The position numbers were made by a program, and so were the translations under genes. The notes under the pieces are model-generated. The model saw only the letters and a program-made list of their open reading frames with translations, ran no database searches and was not told where the DNA came from. Of a stretch of 64,000 bases of DNA, positions 30,530-38,503 are shown one piece after another. Positions within the stretch are counted from its first letter, which is position 1. The number at the start of each line of letters is the position of its first letter. The DNA is taken from contig LSKF01000122.1 of the NCBI GenBank assembly GCA_001556995.1, positions 10,602-74,601 of the forward strand, given 5' to 3'. This DNA comes from Erythrobacteraceae bacterium CCH12-C2 (GTDB lineage Bacteria > Pseudomonadota > Alphaproteobacteria > Sphingomonadales > Sphingomonadaceae).

Positions 30530-31396
30530 ATGCCGCGCCCTGCCCCCGCCACCCGCTTCTACACCGTCAGCGACATCGATCTGGCCGTGCACGAATGGAG
30601 CAGCGCGGGCACAGGGGTGCCGCTGGTCTTCGCTCATGCCACCGGGTTTCACGGGCGGGTGTTCGATGCGATTATCGAGCGGTTTCCGGCCCATCCCGCC
30701 TTTGCCATCGACCTGCGCGGGCATGGCCAATCGGGCGGCGGGCCGATCGATGATTGGCGGATCATGGCGCGCGATGTTACTGATTTTCTTGCGCAATCGA
30801 GCCTTTCAGGGGTGGTCGGCATCGGCCATTCGATGGGGGCGCACACCCTGCTGCAAGTCGCCGCCGATGTGCCGGATGCCTTCACCCGGTTGGTGCTGTT
30901 CGATCCCGTTATCCTCGCGCCGGAATTCTACGCGCCCGGACCGCCGCTCTACACCCCCGACAACCCCCACCCCACGATCCGCCGCAAGCGCGACTTCGCT
31001 TCGCCCGAAGCGATGATCGAGCGGTTCCGGGAGCGCGATCCTTACAACCTGTTCGACCGCCGAGTGCTTGAGGATTACTGCCGCTACGGGCTGGTCGATG
31101 CGCCCCCAGGCGAGAGTATGGAACTGGCCTGCGCGCCCGAGACCGAGGCCAGCATCTACGCTTCCAGCCGCAGCAACGGCGCTATTCTTGAGGCGGCAAC
31201 GACGGTCGACATCCCGGTGCTGGTGGTACGCGCGCAGCATACGGACTTGCAGGATTTCAAAAGCTCGCCGACCTGGCCGGAACTTGCCCGCACCTTGCCG
31301 CAGGGCACCGATTGCTACCGCCCTGACCGCACCCATTTTCATCCCTTCGAAGACCCAGAGGATGCCGCGCGGATTATTGCGGAGTGGATCGGCTGA
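30530..31396 (+). CDS. Alpha/beta hydrolase
   Basis: A 288-residue serine hydrolase of the alpha/beta fold with unknown substrate. The nucleophile elbow is GIGHSMGAHTLL, the oxyanion region is FAHATGFHGRVFD, and AIDLRGHGQSG is the usual strand-4 phrase. The catalytic His is in DRTHFHPFEDP near the C-terminus. I chose the ATG at 30530 because GAGG lies eight bases upstream; ATGs at 30524 and 30506 are also in frame. It converges on fliS, with a parS-like site in the 44-base gap. Confidence 0.85.
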   Translation: MPRPAPATRFYTVSDIDLAVHEWSSAGTGVPLVFAHATGFHGRVFDAIIERFPAHPAFAIDLRGHGQSGGGPIDDWRIMARDVTDFLAQSSLSGVVGIGHSMGAHTLLQVAADVPDAFTRLVLFDPVILAPEFYAPGPPLYTPDNPHPTIRRKRDFASPEAMIERFRERDPYNLFDRRVLEDYCRYGLVDAPPGESMELACAPETEASIYASSRSNGAILEAATTVDIPVLVVRAQHTDLQDFKSSPTWPELARTLPQGTDCYRPDRTHFHPFEDPEDAARIIAEWIG

Positions 31397-31412
31397 AATT
31401 GGTGTTCTGCAA

Positions 31413-31430
31413 ATGTTTCACGTGAAACAT
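31413..31430. promoter_or_regulatory. parS-like ParB-binding palindrome, site 2 (canonical)
   Basis: Perfect palindrome ATGTTTCACGTGAAACAT, containing the canonical 16-base parS TGTTTCACGTGAAACA at 31414-31429. It lies between the convergent ends of the hydrolase gene and fliS, about 24 kb from the first site. The exact match makes chance very unlikely. Confidence 0.93.
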
Positions 31431-31440
31431 TGCCGCGAGC

Positions 31441-31806
31441 TTACCCTGCTGCTTCCAGCAAATCTCTGATATCGTTTTGTATTCTGGCAACCTCAGCCGC
31501 GTCCACCTGTTGGAGACAGGCTCCGATCTGGCTCGCGAGCCCGCCATAGAACTGCCGCAGCGCGGCATAGAGCGGGTGGGCGGGCGCGACCGATCCGGCC
31601 AACCACAGCATGATGCTTTGCGCACGGGTGAGCGACGCGGTGGGCACGGCCTGCGAACGACCCAGCGCGATCAAGGCCTGCCCCAGCGCGGCCTCAGCCT
31701 CCTCCAGGCAGATGCGGGTCAGGTCTGCGCCGCCTGATGCTTCGATCCGGGCATCAAGCTCGACCTTGCGATAGGTCGCTGCGGGATGACGATTGAGCAT
31801 CTGCAT
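31441..31806 (-). CDS. fliS: Flagellar export chaperone FliS
   Basis: Cytoplasmic chaperone that keeps flagellin unfolded before export. The 121-residue, mostly helical product matches FliS in size and pattern: the start NRHPAATYRKVELDARIEA (FliS usually opens with a YxxxxV/I segment) and the last helix VARIQNDIRDLLEAAG. It is the last gene of the leftward run, 12 bases after the fliD stop, and ends ten bases before a canonical parS-like site. ATG at 31806 or 31800. Confidence 0.82.
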   Translation of the reverse strand: MQMLNRHPAATYRKVELDARIEASGGADLTRICLEEAEAALGQALIALGRSQAVPTASLTRAQSIMLWLAGSVAPAHPLYAALRQFYGGLASQIGACLQQVDAAEVARIQNDIRDLLEAAG

Positions 31807-31818
31807 CGGCCCAGCCCC

Positions 31819-33243
31819 TTACCGCTCGCTATTGGACCAGATGTCGACCTGCTGACGCAGGAACGCGAGCGTCGATTGCGAGGCCGCGACCCGCTGTTCG
31901 GAGGCGACGAATTGGCGGGTCAGCCGTTCGCGCAGCGCGTCCTGCTGCTCGGCGATCTTGGCAAGGCGCTCGTCCGTCCCCGCCAGCTGCGTCTCGAACC
32001 GCCGCAGCGATCCGCCGAGTGAGGCGGGGTCGCTGATCAGGCTGTTCTCCCGCGCGAAGCGGTCCACCGTGGCGAACACGCCGGTCGCTCCGGTGGTGAA
32101 CATCGCCGTCACTGCATCGGGATTTTCGTCCAGCGCGCGGGTGAGGCGCGCATTGTCGAGCCGGAAGGTGCCATCGCGGTTCAGCGTCAGGCCGAGATCG
32201 CCAAGCGTGCGCGGCTCGCCCGCCGCCGCTCCCGGCATCACCACCCGGCCCGCCAGCGCAGCGAGATCGCGGCGCAATTCGCGCGCGCCCGGATCATTGC
32301 CCAGCTCGCCCCCGACCGGCGCGGCGAGATCGTTGAGCTGCGTGACGATATCATTCAGCGCGGCGACGAAATCGCCCATCACCCCGGTGATGGCATCGGT
32401 GTTGTTCGCAAAGCTCAGCGTCGTCGGCGCGCCGGTGTTGGTGGCGGTGAGGTTCAGCGTGAAGCCCCCCGGCAACCCGGTGACGCGGTTGGTGGGGCTG
32501 GTCATCGCCACGGTGTCGAGGACGAAGGCGGCATCGCGCGCGGTGACTTCGGGCGCGCCATCGGTGGCGGGGTTCCAGCCGAGGAAGGACAGATCGCCCG
32601 CCCCTGATCCGCCCGCGCCTGCGGCTTCGAGCACGAAGCCATTGGCCGCGCCCTCCTGCCCCTTCATCACCAGTTGCGCGCCGCTGGTGCCATTGGCGAC
32701 ATAGGCGCTCACCGCCCCGCCGCTCGCCTGCGTGATCTTGGCGGCTACGGTAGCGAGGGTGTCATCGGCGGTCACAGCAATATCGATCGCGCCCCGCGCG
32801 CCATCGGCGGTGAAACTGGTGCCGCTGACGGTGCCGAACCGCAACCTCAGCGTGCCCGCGCCGACCAGCGCATCGCGGCTGGCATAGGCGTTCGACACCA
32901 GCGTCTGCCCCTTGGCCAGCTCGGTCACCTCAAGGCCAAAACTGCCGCTGGGGGAAACGCCCGGCGGCACGCTGACCCGCGCCACCGCCGGATTGCCAAG
33001 CTCAGGCCGGGGGGCGAGATCGCCATTGCGGATGCGGTCCCCCAAGGCGCTCGCCAGTTCGGTGATGCTGGAACGCAGCTGCGCAGCGGCGGAAACCTGC
33101 GCTTCCAGCGTGGTGCGCCGTGTCGTGATGCTGTTGCGCTGAGCGGCAAAACTGGCAGCGGAGATGTCCTCAGCGAGCTTGATGAAATCAACGCCGCTAC
33201 CCGCGCCAAGCGCCGTGAGGATCGATGAGCCGGTGGTTTCCAT
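31819..33243 (-). CDS. fliD: Flagellar filament cap protein FliD
   Basis: Forms the cap under which flagellin polymerises. The 474-residue product has the FliD N-terminal domain (SSILTALGAGSGVDFIKLAEDI) and C-terminal domain with long coiled coils (RRFETQLAGTDERLAKIAEQQDALRERLTRQF). It ends with the exported helix TLAFLRQQVDIWSNSER. Secreted through the flagellar apparatus, so it lacks a signal peptide. It follows flhB by 30 bases and precedes fliS. Confidence 0.92.
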   Translation of the reverse strand: METTGSSILTALGAGSGVDFIKLAEDISAASFAAQRNSITTRRTTLEAQVSAAAQLRSSITELASALGDRIRNGDLAPRPELGNPAVARVSVPPGVSPSGSFGLEVTELAKGQTLVSNAYASRDALVGAGTLRLRFGTVSGTSFTADGARGAIDIAVTADDTLATVAAKITQASGGAVSAYVANGTSGAQLVMKGQEGAANGFVLEAAGAGGSGAGDLSFLGWNPATDGAPEVTARDAAFVLDTVAMTSPTNRVTGLPGGFTLNLTATNTGAPTTLSFANNTDAITGVMGDFVAALNDIVTQLNDLAAPVGGELGNDPGARELRRDLAALAGRVVMPGAAAGEPRTLGDLGLTLNRDGTFRLDNARLTRALDENPDAVTAMFTTGATGVFATVDRFARENSLISDPASLGGSLRRFETQLAGTDERLAKIAEQQDALRERLTRQFVASEQRVAASQSTLAFLRQQVDIWSNSER

Positions 33244-33273
33244 GGCCTTCAGGACGTCCGATTGCGGCGGGGT

Positions 33274-34413
33274 TTAAGCATGGCTTTCAACCCTCCCATC
33301 ACTATCAAACCGCAGCGCGGCGGGCACGTCGATCACCGGACGGCGCGGGCGGCCCCCTCGCTTCAGTGCCATGACGAAAGCCACCAGCGAGGCGAGCGCC
33401 ACATAGAGCTCCTCGCGCACCATCTGGTTGCGGCGGGTGGTGAAATAGATCGCGCGGGCGAGCTGCGGATATTCGAGCACCGGCAGGCGCAGTTCCGCAG
33501 CAATCTCGCGCATGGCGAGCGCGGTTTCGCCCCGCCCCTTGGCGAGCAGCAATGGGGCAGGCGCGCGGACCGGATCATAGGTCAGCGCCACGGCGAAATG
33601 CAGCGGGTTGACCACCACGAACTGCGCCTCGCGCATCGCCTTTGCCACGCCCCCGCGCGCCAGATCGCGCTGACGCTGGCGGCGGGCGGATTTCATCTCG
33701 GGGGAGCCTTCGGACTGCTTGTTCTCCTCGCGCATCTCCTGCAGGCTCATCTTCAACCGCTTGTCGCGCTGAAAGCGTTGCAAAGGGTAATCGACCGCGG
33801 CGATAGCGACGAGCCCGAGCAGCAGCGCGCCGACGAGGCCGGTGATGGCCTCCAGCGCCAGCGCCAGCTGCGCCTCCAGCGGCGCCGCCCCGAGCGCCAG
33901 CAGCGCAGGCAGCTTGTCCGCCGCCCACCACCACGCGATCCCGGCGAGCAGCGCGAGCTTGAGCAGCCCCTTGCCAAGCTCGATCAACCCCTGCCAGCCG
34001 AGGATGCGCTTGAACCCGGAGAGCGGGTTGATGCGCGAAGGCTTGAACGCGGCATTGCCCGCGACAAAGCGCCCGTCGCTCCCCAGCAGCAGCTGCGAGG
34101 CCACCGTCACCACCGCCACCACCAGCCCCAGCGCGATCACCGGCGGCAAGGTAGCCAGCGCCGCGTCCCCCAAGGCCGCGCCGGGGGTGAATCCATCGAG
34201 CGCCGCGCGGTCAAAGCTGAACCCGGCGCGCGCCACCTGCCCCATGCTCTCGGCCAGCCATGGCCCCAGCCCCCACAGAGCGAGGGCGCCCACCCCGGTC
34301 GCGGTGGCGGTGGCAAGCTCCTTCGAACGCAGCACATCGCCCTTCTTGGCGGCGTCCATGCGGCGCTTTGCGGTGGGGGCGAAGGTCTTTTCGCCCGGCG
34401 TCTCCTCGGCCAT
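33274..34413 (-). CDS. flhB: Flagellar export switch protein FlhB (NPLH variant)
   Basis: Inner-membrane component of the flagellar type III export gate that switches substrate class after hook completion. The 379-residue product starts EETPGEKTFAPTAKRRMDA, has four membrane helices (about residues 35-215) and a cytoplasmic domain. The autocleavage motif at residues 269-272 reads NPLH, where NPTH is usual; the catalytic Asn-Pro is kept. The Leu codon is at 33601-33603. A C-terminal extension of about 20 residues (RVESHA end) follows the compact domain. Its ATG overlaps the fliR stop by one base. Confidence 0.94.
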   Translation of the reverse strand: MAEETPGEKTFAPTAKRRMDAAKKGDVLRSKELATATATGVGALALWGLGPWLAESMGQVARAGFSFDRAALDGFTPGAALGDAALATLPPVIALGLVVAVVTVASQLLLGSDGRFVAGNAAFKPSRINPLSGFKRILGWQGLIELGKGLLKLALLAGIAWWWAADKLPALLALGAAPLEAQLALALEAITGLVGALLLGLVAIAAVDYPLQRFQRDKRLKMSLQEMREENKQSEGSPEMKSARRQRQRDLARGGVAKAMREAQFVVVNPLHFAVALTYDPVRAPAPLLLAKGRGETALAMREIAAELRLPVLEYPQLARAIYFTTRRNQMVREELYVALASLVAFVMALKRGGRPRRPVIDVPAALRFDSDGRVESHA

Positions 34414-35198
34414 CAGGGCGCTCCCAGCAGGGCTTGGGATTGGCCGAGCGCGGTCTCGATCACGCCCCTGAGCTGGCCGACCATCACCGGCATGGTGATG
34501 ATCAGCGCCGCAATCCCGGCGAGCACGCCTGCGGGAAGGCCGAGCGCGAAGAGGTTCAGGGCAGGGGCCGAGCGGGCGATGAGGCCGGTCACCACCTGCA
34601 CCAGCAGCAGCACCAGCACCACCGGCAGCGCAATCGCAGCCGCCACGGCGAGGCCATAGCCCATGAACAGCGCGACATCGCGCGCCTGCTCTGCCCCGAA
34701 GCCGAACCCGCCTGCGGGGAGCAGGCGGTAGCTCGTCACCAGCAGCTCAAACCACACGAGATGCGCGCCGGTGACGAAGAACAAGAGGCTCATGACCATG
34801 CCAAGAAAGGTGCCCAGCGCCCCTGATTGCGCGCCGCTGGCCGGGTCGATCGACGTGGCGATGGCAAGGCCCATGGTGCCCGCAATCTGCTCGGCGGCGA
34901 TCAAGGGGATGGCAAAGGCGAGTTGCAGCACGAAGCCAAGCGCCAGCCCCACCACCACCTCATGCAACACGGCAAGGATCGCGGCGAAGCTCAGCATCGC
35001 GGGCAGCGGCGCGAGCGGCACCCAGGCGGCGATGAAGAACCCAAGCACGATGCTCAGCAGGATGCGCAAGGGCGCAGGCACCGCCACCCCGCCCACCATC
35101 GGCGCCGCCATCAGCGCCGCGCCGCAGCGGACCGAGAGGAAGAATATCTGCCACAGCTGCGCCTCAAGGCTGCCGAAGCCGAAATCGAGCGCGTTCAT
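34413..35198 (-). CDS. fliR: Flagellar export gate protein FliR
   Basis: Core of the FliPQR export channel. The 261-residue product is highly hydrophobic with about six helices; typical phrases are LWQIFFLSVRCGAALMAAPM and MGLAIATSIDPASGAQSGALGTFLGM. It overlaps the fliQ stop by four bases at its start and shares one base with the flhB start, which matches the usual fliR-flhB order. No oddities. Confidence 0.93.
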   Translation of the reverse strand: MNALDFGFGSLEAQLWQIFFLSVRCGAALMAAPMVGGVAVPAPLRILLSIVLGFFIAAWVPLAPLPAMLSFAAILAVLHEVVVGLALGFVLQLAFAIPLIAAEQIAGTMGLAIATSIDPASGAQSGALGTFLGMVMSLLFFVTGAHLVWFELLVTSYRLLPAGGFGFGAEQARDVALFMGYGLAVAAAIALPVVLVLLLVQVVTGLIARSAPALNLFALGLPAGVLAGIAALIITMPVMVGQLRGVIETALGQSQALLGAP

Positions 35199-35467
35199 GC
35201 GGCGAGGCCAGCGACCTGCGCCATGATCTCGCGGGTGAAGTCGGCGAGCAGCCCCATCATCGCCGCCCCCAGCACCACGAACACCAGCGCGGTCACGCCC
35301 AGCTTGGGGATGAAGGAGAGGGTCTGTTCATTGACCGAGGTCGCGGCCTGAATGATCCCGACCACGAGACCTACCACCAGCGTCGCCACCAGCACCGGCC
35401 CGGCGATGAGCGCGGTCACCCACAGCGTCTGGTCGGCGAGCGCGAGGAGCTGTGCGTCTTCGGTCAT
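35195..35467 (-). CDS. fliQ: Flagellar export gate protein FliQ
   Basis: Small two-helix subunit of the FliPQR gate, 90 residues. The second helix region [27 protein letters not shown] is the family signature. The ATG at 35467 is selected because it overlaps the fliP stop by four bases; an upstream in-frame start lies inside fliP. Confidence 0.93.
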   Translation of the reverse strand: MTEDAQLLALADQTLWVTALIAGPVLVATLVVGLVVGIIQAATSVNEQTLSFIPKLGVTALVFVVLGAAMMGLLADFTREIMAQVAGLAA

Positions 35468-36273
35468 GTGGCGAAACTCATGGCGAGGGAGCCCATCAGC
35501 AGCGCCCAACCATCGACCAGCACGAACAGCAGCAGCTTGAACGGCAGCGAGATGATGGTGGGGGAGAGCATCATCATGCCAAGGCTCATCAGCACGCTCG
35601 CCACCACAAGGTCGATCACGAGAAAGGGCAGGAAGATCATGAAACCGATCTGGAACGCGGTCTCGAGTTCGGAGGTGACGAAGGCCGGGAGCAGGATCGA
35701 GAAAGGCACATCCGCGCTGCTCTTGAAGGTGCCGCCGCCCGCAATATCGGTGAACATGATGAGGTTCGCCTCGCGGGTCTGCGCCATCATGAAGGCGTGG
35801 AAGGCCTCACCCGCCTGCGCGATTGCGGCATCAGCGCTGATCGTTCCGGCCGCATAGGGGGCGATGGCCTGCGCGTTCACGATGTCGAGCGTCGGGGCCA
35901 TCACGAAAAGGCTGAGGAACAGCGCGAGGCCCGCCAGCACCTGTCCCGGTGGTGATCCCTGCAAGCCCAGCGCTTGCCGCAGGATCGACAGCACCACCAG
36001 AATGCGCAGGAAGCTCGTCATCATCAGCACCAGCGCGGGCAGGATGGTGAGCAGGCCCATCACCACCAGCAGCTGGAGCGACATGCTCAGCGGGGTATCA
36101 TCGCCCGCGCCCTCATTGCCCAGCGCCCGCTCCACCGCCGCGCCGACCCCGGCGGCAACCGGATCGGGCGCGGTGGTGGCAGCGGCGTAGGCAGCCTCGG
36201 ACCAAACGCAGAACATGGTTAACGCTGCGAGACAGGCGAAGGCGGTTCGCACCATGGGGGCCAGACGCATCAT
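35464..36273 (-). CDS. fliP: Flagellar export gate protein FliP
   Basis: Pore-forming subunit of the export gate. From the ATG at 36273 the product has 269 residues with a cleavable signal peptide ([20 protein letters not shown]...AAYA), as in other FliP proteins. The signature [27 protein letters not shown] and the [23 protein letters not shown] stretch follow. The start overlaps the fliO stop (ATGA); a longer frame to 36480 is spurious. Confidence 0.94.
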   Translation of the reverse strand: MMRLAPMVRTAFACLAALTMFCVWSEAAYAAATTAPDPVAAGVGAAVERALGNEGAGDDTPLSMSLQLLVVMGLLTILPALVLMMTSFLRILVVLSILRQALGLQGSPPGQVLAGLALFLSLFVMAPTLDIVNAQAIAPYAAGTISADAAIAQAGEAFHAFMMAQTREANLIMFTDIAGGGTFKSSADVPFSILLPAFVTSELETAFQIGFMIFLPFLVIDLVVASVLMSLGMMMLSPTIISLPFKLLLFVLVDGWALLMGSLAMSFAT

Positions 36274-36548
36274 TCGCTCTCCGTGCCTGTCGCCGCCGCC
36301 TCGCCCAGCCGCACAAGCCCGTGGCGGGTGCAGCCGAGCAGGATCTCGCGGTCGTGGAAACGCACCACGGCGAGCTTCATCCCCGGCGCGATCAGGCTGG
36401 TTTCGACCAGCTGCAAATGCCGACCGCCGCCCGTGCCACCCGCGCCGTGCAGCCGGGTCTGGAGGTAGCGAGTCAGCCACAGGCTGCCCCAGATCAACCC
36501 GCCCAAGAGCGGCAGCAGCAGCGCGAGGCGCAGCAGATATTCGAGCAT
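36270..36548 (-). CDS. fliO: Flagellar assembly protein FliO
   Basis: Membrane chaperone for FliP complex assembly. The 92-residue product has one N-terminal membrane helix ([25 protein letters not shown]) and a small cytoplasmic domain with the FliO phrase [20 protein letters not shown]...[13 protein letters not shown]. It sits between fliN and fliP, the usual position, and overlaps fliP by four bases. Confidence 0.88.
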   Translation of the reverse strand: MLEYLLRLALLLPLLGGLIWGSLWLTRYLQTRLHGAGGTGGGRHLQLVETSLIAPGMKLAVVRFHDREILLGCTRHGLVRLGEAAATGTESE

Positions 36549-36561
36549 CGTCGCGCTCCGT

Positions 36562-36894
36562 CTAAACCGCTGCGTCCGCGCCCTGCGGCGCGTCAGCGGT
36601 TTCGGATGCTTCGGAGGGCAAGTCCTGTCCGTCCTCCCCCACCAGCGTCACGATCCGCAAGGCAAAGCGGCCCTTCTCGGCCACCACTTCACCGCGCGCG
36701 ATCACGCGGCCATTGGCCGTCACATCGAGCAGTTCATCGGTCAGCCGGTCGAGCGCCACGACACTCCCCTCGCCCAGCATCAGCACATCGCGCAGCGGCA
36801 TGTCGGTGCGGCCCAGTTCAACCGCGAGGCGCACGGCGACATCGCCAAAACGGGGCGCCACGGGTTTCGGGCCAGCAGGCGGGTGGAGGCTCAT
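36562..36894 (-). CDS. fliN: Flagellar motor switch protein FliN
   Basis: C-ring protein. The 110-residue product contains one SpoA domain (VRLAVELGRTDMPLRDVLMLGEGSVVALDRLTDELLDVTANGRVIARGEVVAEKGRFALRIV), the FliN core. It has a short Pro-rich N-terminus and an acidic/Ala-rich C-terminal tail. Its ATG overlaps the fliM stop by four bases. Confidence 0.93.
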   Translation of the reverse strand: MSLHPPAGPKPVAPRFGDVAVRLAVELGRTDMPLRDVLMLGEGSVVALDRLTDELLDVTANGRVIARGEVVAEKGRFALRIVTLVGEDGQDLPSEASETADAPQGADAAV

Positions 36895-37865
36895 GGTGCG
36901 ACACCTTCTGGTAGAGCGGGGGAAATCACAGGTGAGGAATCAGGCAGGCGGGTGAGTTGGATCGCCATGCGGTCTTCGCTGGTGCCGATGCTGCCATGGG
37001 CGAGCACCCGCTCCCCCACCATCAGCGGCACCTGCCGTCCCAGCGCGAGCGGGAAGCAATCACCCGGCGACAGCGCTTGCAGGCGGGCCAGCGAGAGTTC
37101 GATCTGCGCCACCTCCACATGCAAGGGCATGGGGATACCGGCAAAGGGGGCGGCCATCCCATCGGCAGGCCCACGGGAAACGCGTGGGGGCAACGGGCGT
37201 CCGGCACCCGGCAGCAGGCGCTCAAGCCGCTCCGCCGCCATCGCCAGCGTCAGCCGCCATTCGCAGCCCTGACGATTGGCGATGGTAATGGCGAAGAGCA
37301 GGCACGGCGCATCGGGGGCAAAGGGCTTGAGCCGTCCGGCGCTTTCGCTGCGCACGATCACTTCTCCGCGCACCAGCGGGACCGAAGGCGCGGGCGCATC
37401 GCCAAGGCTGACCCGCGTGATCGCCTGTGCGATCAGTTTCGCCGCCTCCTCGATCAGCAGCGCGGCTGAGCGCGGGAGTTGTTCCGGCATCCCGCCGCTT
37501 GTCTTGCCATCCCCGCCAAACGACCGATCGGTCAGCGCGATTGCGGTGGCGAAATCGGCGCTCAGCAGCACGGTCTCAGCGCTGGTGCCGCCCAAGCCCC
37601 CGACCCTGAGCAGGCAATTGGCGGCAACTGGCCCGATCCGCATCAGCGCCGCCTCGCCGCTCAGGCTTTCCGGCTCGCCGATGGTCACATCAAGCCGGTC
37701 GCCCGACAGCAGCCCGGACAGATCATCGGCCAGAGCCTGCGACAGATCACGCCGCCACGCCGCCAGCAGGCTGGCGCGCTCTTGCGGGCGCGGGCCGCGC
37801 TTCAAAAGCTCGTCGCAGTGCTCCGCAAGGAAGCGCGCGGCCATGAAATCATGCGCCATCTTCAT
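36891..37865 (-). CDS. fliM: Flagellar motor switch protein FliM
   Basis: C-ring protein that binds phospho-CheY and sets rotation direction. The 324-residue product is FliM-like in size. It has a divergent middle domain and a C-terminal SpoA-type domain (PLHVEVAQIELSLARLQALSPGDCFPLAL...LAHGSIGTSEDRMAIQLTRL). The N-terminal CheY-binding peptide typical of enterobacterial FliM (LSQ.EIDALL) is not evident; the start is MKMAHDFMAARFLAEHCDELL. It overlaps fliL and fliN by four bases each. Confidence 0.85.
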   Translation of the reverse strand: MKMAHDFMAARFLAEHCDELLKRGPRPQERASLLAAWRRDLSQALADDLSGLLSGDRLDVTIGEPESLSGEAALMRIGPVAANCLLRVGGLGGTSAETVLLSADFATAIALTDRSFGGDGKTSGGMPEQLPRSAALLIEEAAKLIAQAITRVSLGDAPAPSVPLVRGEVIVRSESAGRLKPFAPDAPCLLFAITIANRQGCEWRLTLAMAAERLERLLPGAGRPLPPRVSRGPADGMAAPFAGIPMPLHVEVAQIELSLARLQALSPGDCFPLALGRQVPLMVGERVLAHGSIGTSEDRMAIQLTRLPDSSPVISPALPEGVAP

Positions 37866-38470
37866 TGGACGAGGAAGCCCCGGAAATGCACCGCCTCGAT
37901 CCCGCCAAAGCCCTCGTTCTCCTCGAGCACGGCATTGATCGCCTTGGTCAGCCGCGCGGCAAGGCGCTGCTTGCCCGCGACATCATAGACCTCGGCCTCG
38001 GGCGTGGCGGCAAGCTGGGCGAGGATGGCTGAGCGGATCGCCAGCTCGTGGTTCTTGACCCATTGCAGCACCCGGCCGTCGCGGCGGGTGGAAACGGCGA
38101 GCTCGACCTGCACCAGCGCAGGCGAATCCGCGAGGTTGGAGGTGAAGCTTTCCTCGAAGGAGTAATAGGCGGTGCGATACTTGCTGCCGCCTTCACCATA
38201 GACGGGTTGAACGGCGTCCTTTTCCTTCTCGGCGCCCGGAAGGGGATAGGGATCGGCCTCGCTTTTGAGCACCAGTTTGGGAACATCAGGCTCATCATGC
38301 CCGCCGCCCACACCGCTCAACAGCCCCATGGCGAAGGCCCCATATGCCCCGCCCGCGCCCAGCCCGAGCAGCAGCACCGCGCCGAGCACGATCTTGATCA
38401 GCCCGCCCTTGCCGGATTTGCCGCCACCGACCTCGCCATCCTTGGCAGCGCTGTCCTTGCCCTTGGCCAT
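37862..38470 (-). CDS. fliL: Flagellar basal-body protein FliL
   Basis: Inner-membrane protein that associates with stators and affects torque. The 202-residue product has a charged Gly/Lys-rich cytoplasmic start, one membrane helix (about residues 22-48, IKIVLGAVLLLGLGAGGAYGAF), and a periplasmic FliL domain with YYSFEESFTSNLADSPALVQVELAVSTR and the terminal VHFRGFLVQ. ATG at 38470 begins the gene about 33 bases after the fliK stop. Confidence 0.9.
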   Translation of the reverse strand: MAKGKDSAAKDGEVGGGKSGKGGLIKIVLGAVLLLGLGAGGAYGAFAMGLLSGVGGGHDEPDVPKLVLKSEADPYPLPGAEKEKDAVQPVYGEGGSKYRTAYYSFEESFTSNLADSPALVQVELAVSTRRDGRVLQWVKNHELAIRSAILAQLAATPEAEVYDVAGKQRLAARLTKAINAVLEENEGFGGIEAVHFRGFLVQ

Positions 38471-38503
38471 GCGTCGTCAACTCCCTCTTGGCAAAGCGCC
38501 CAT

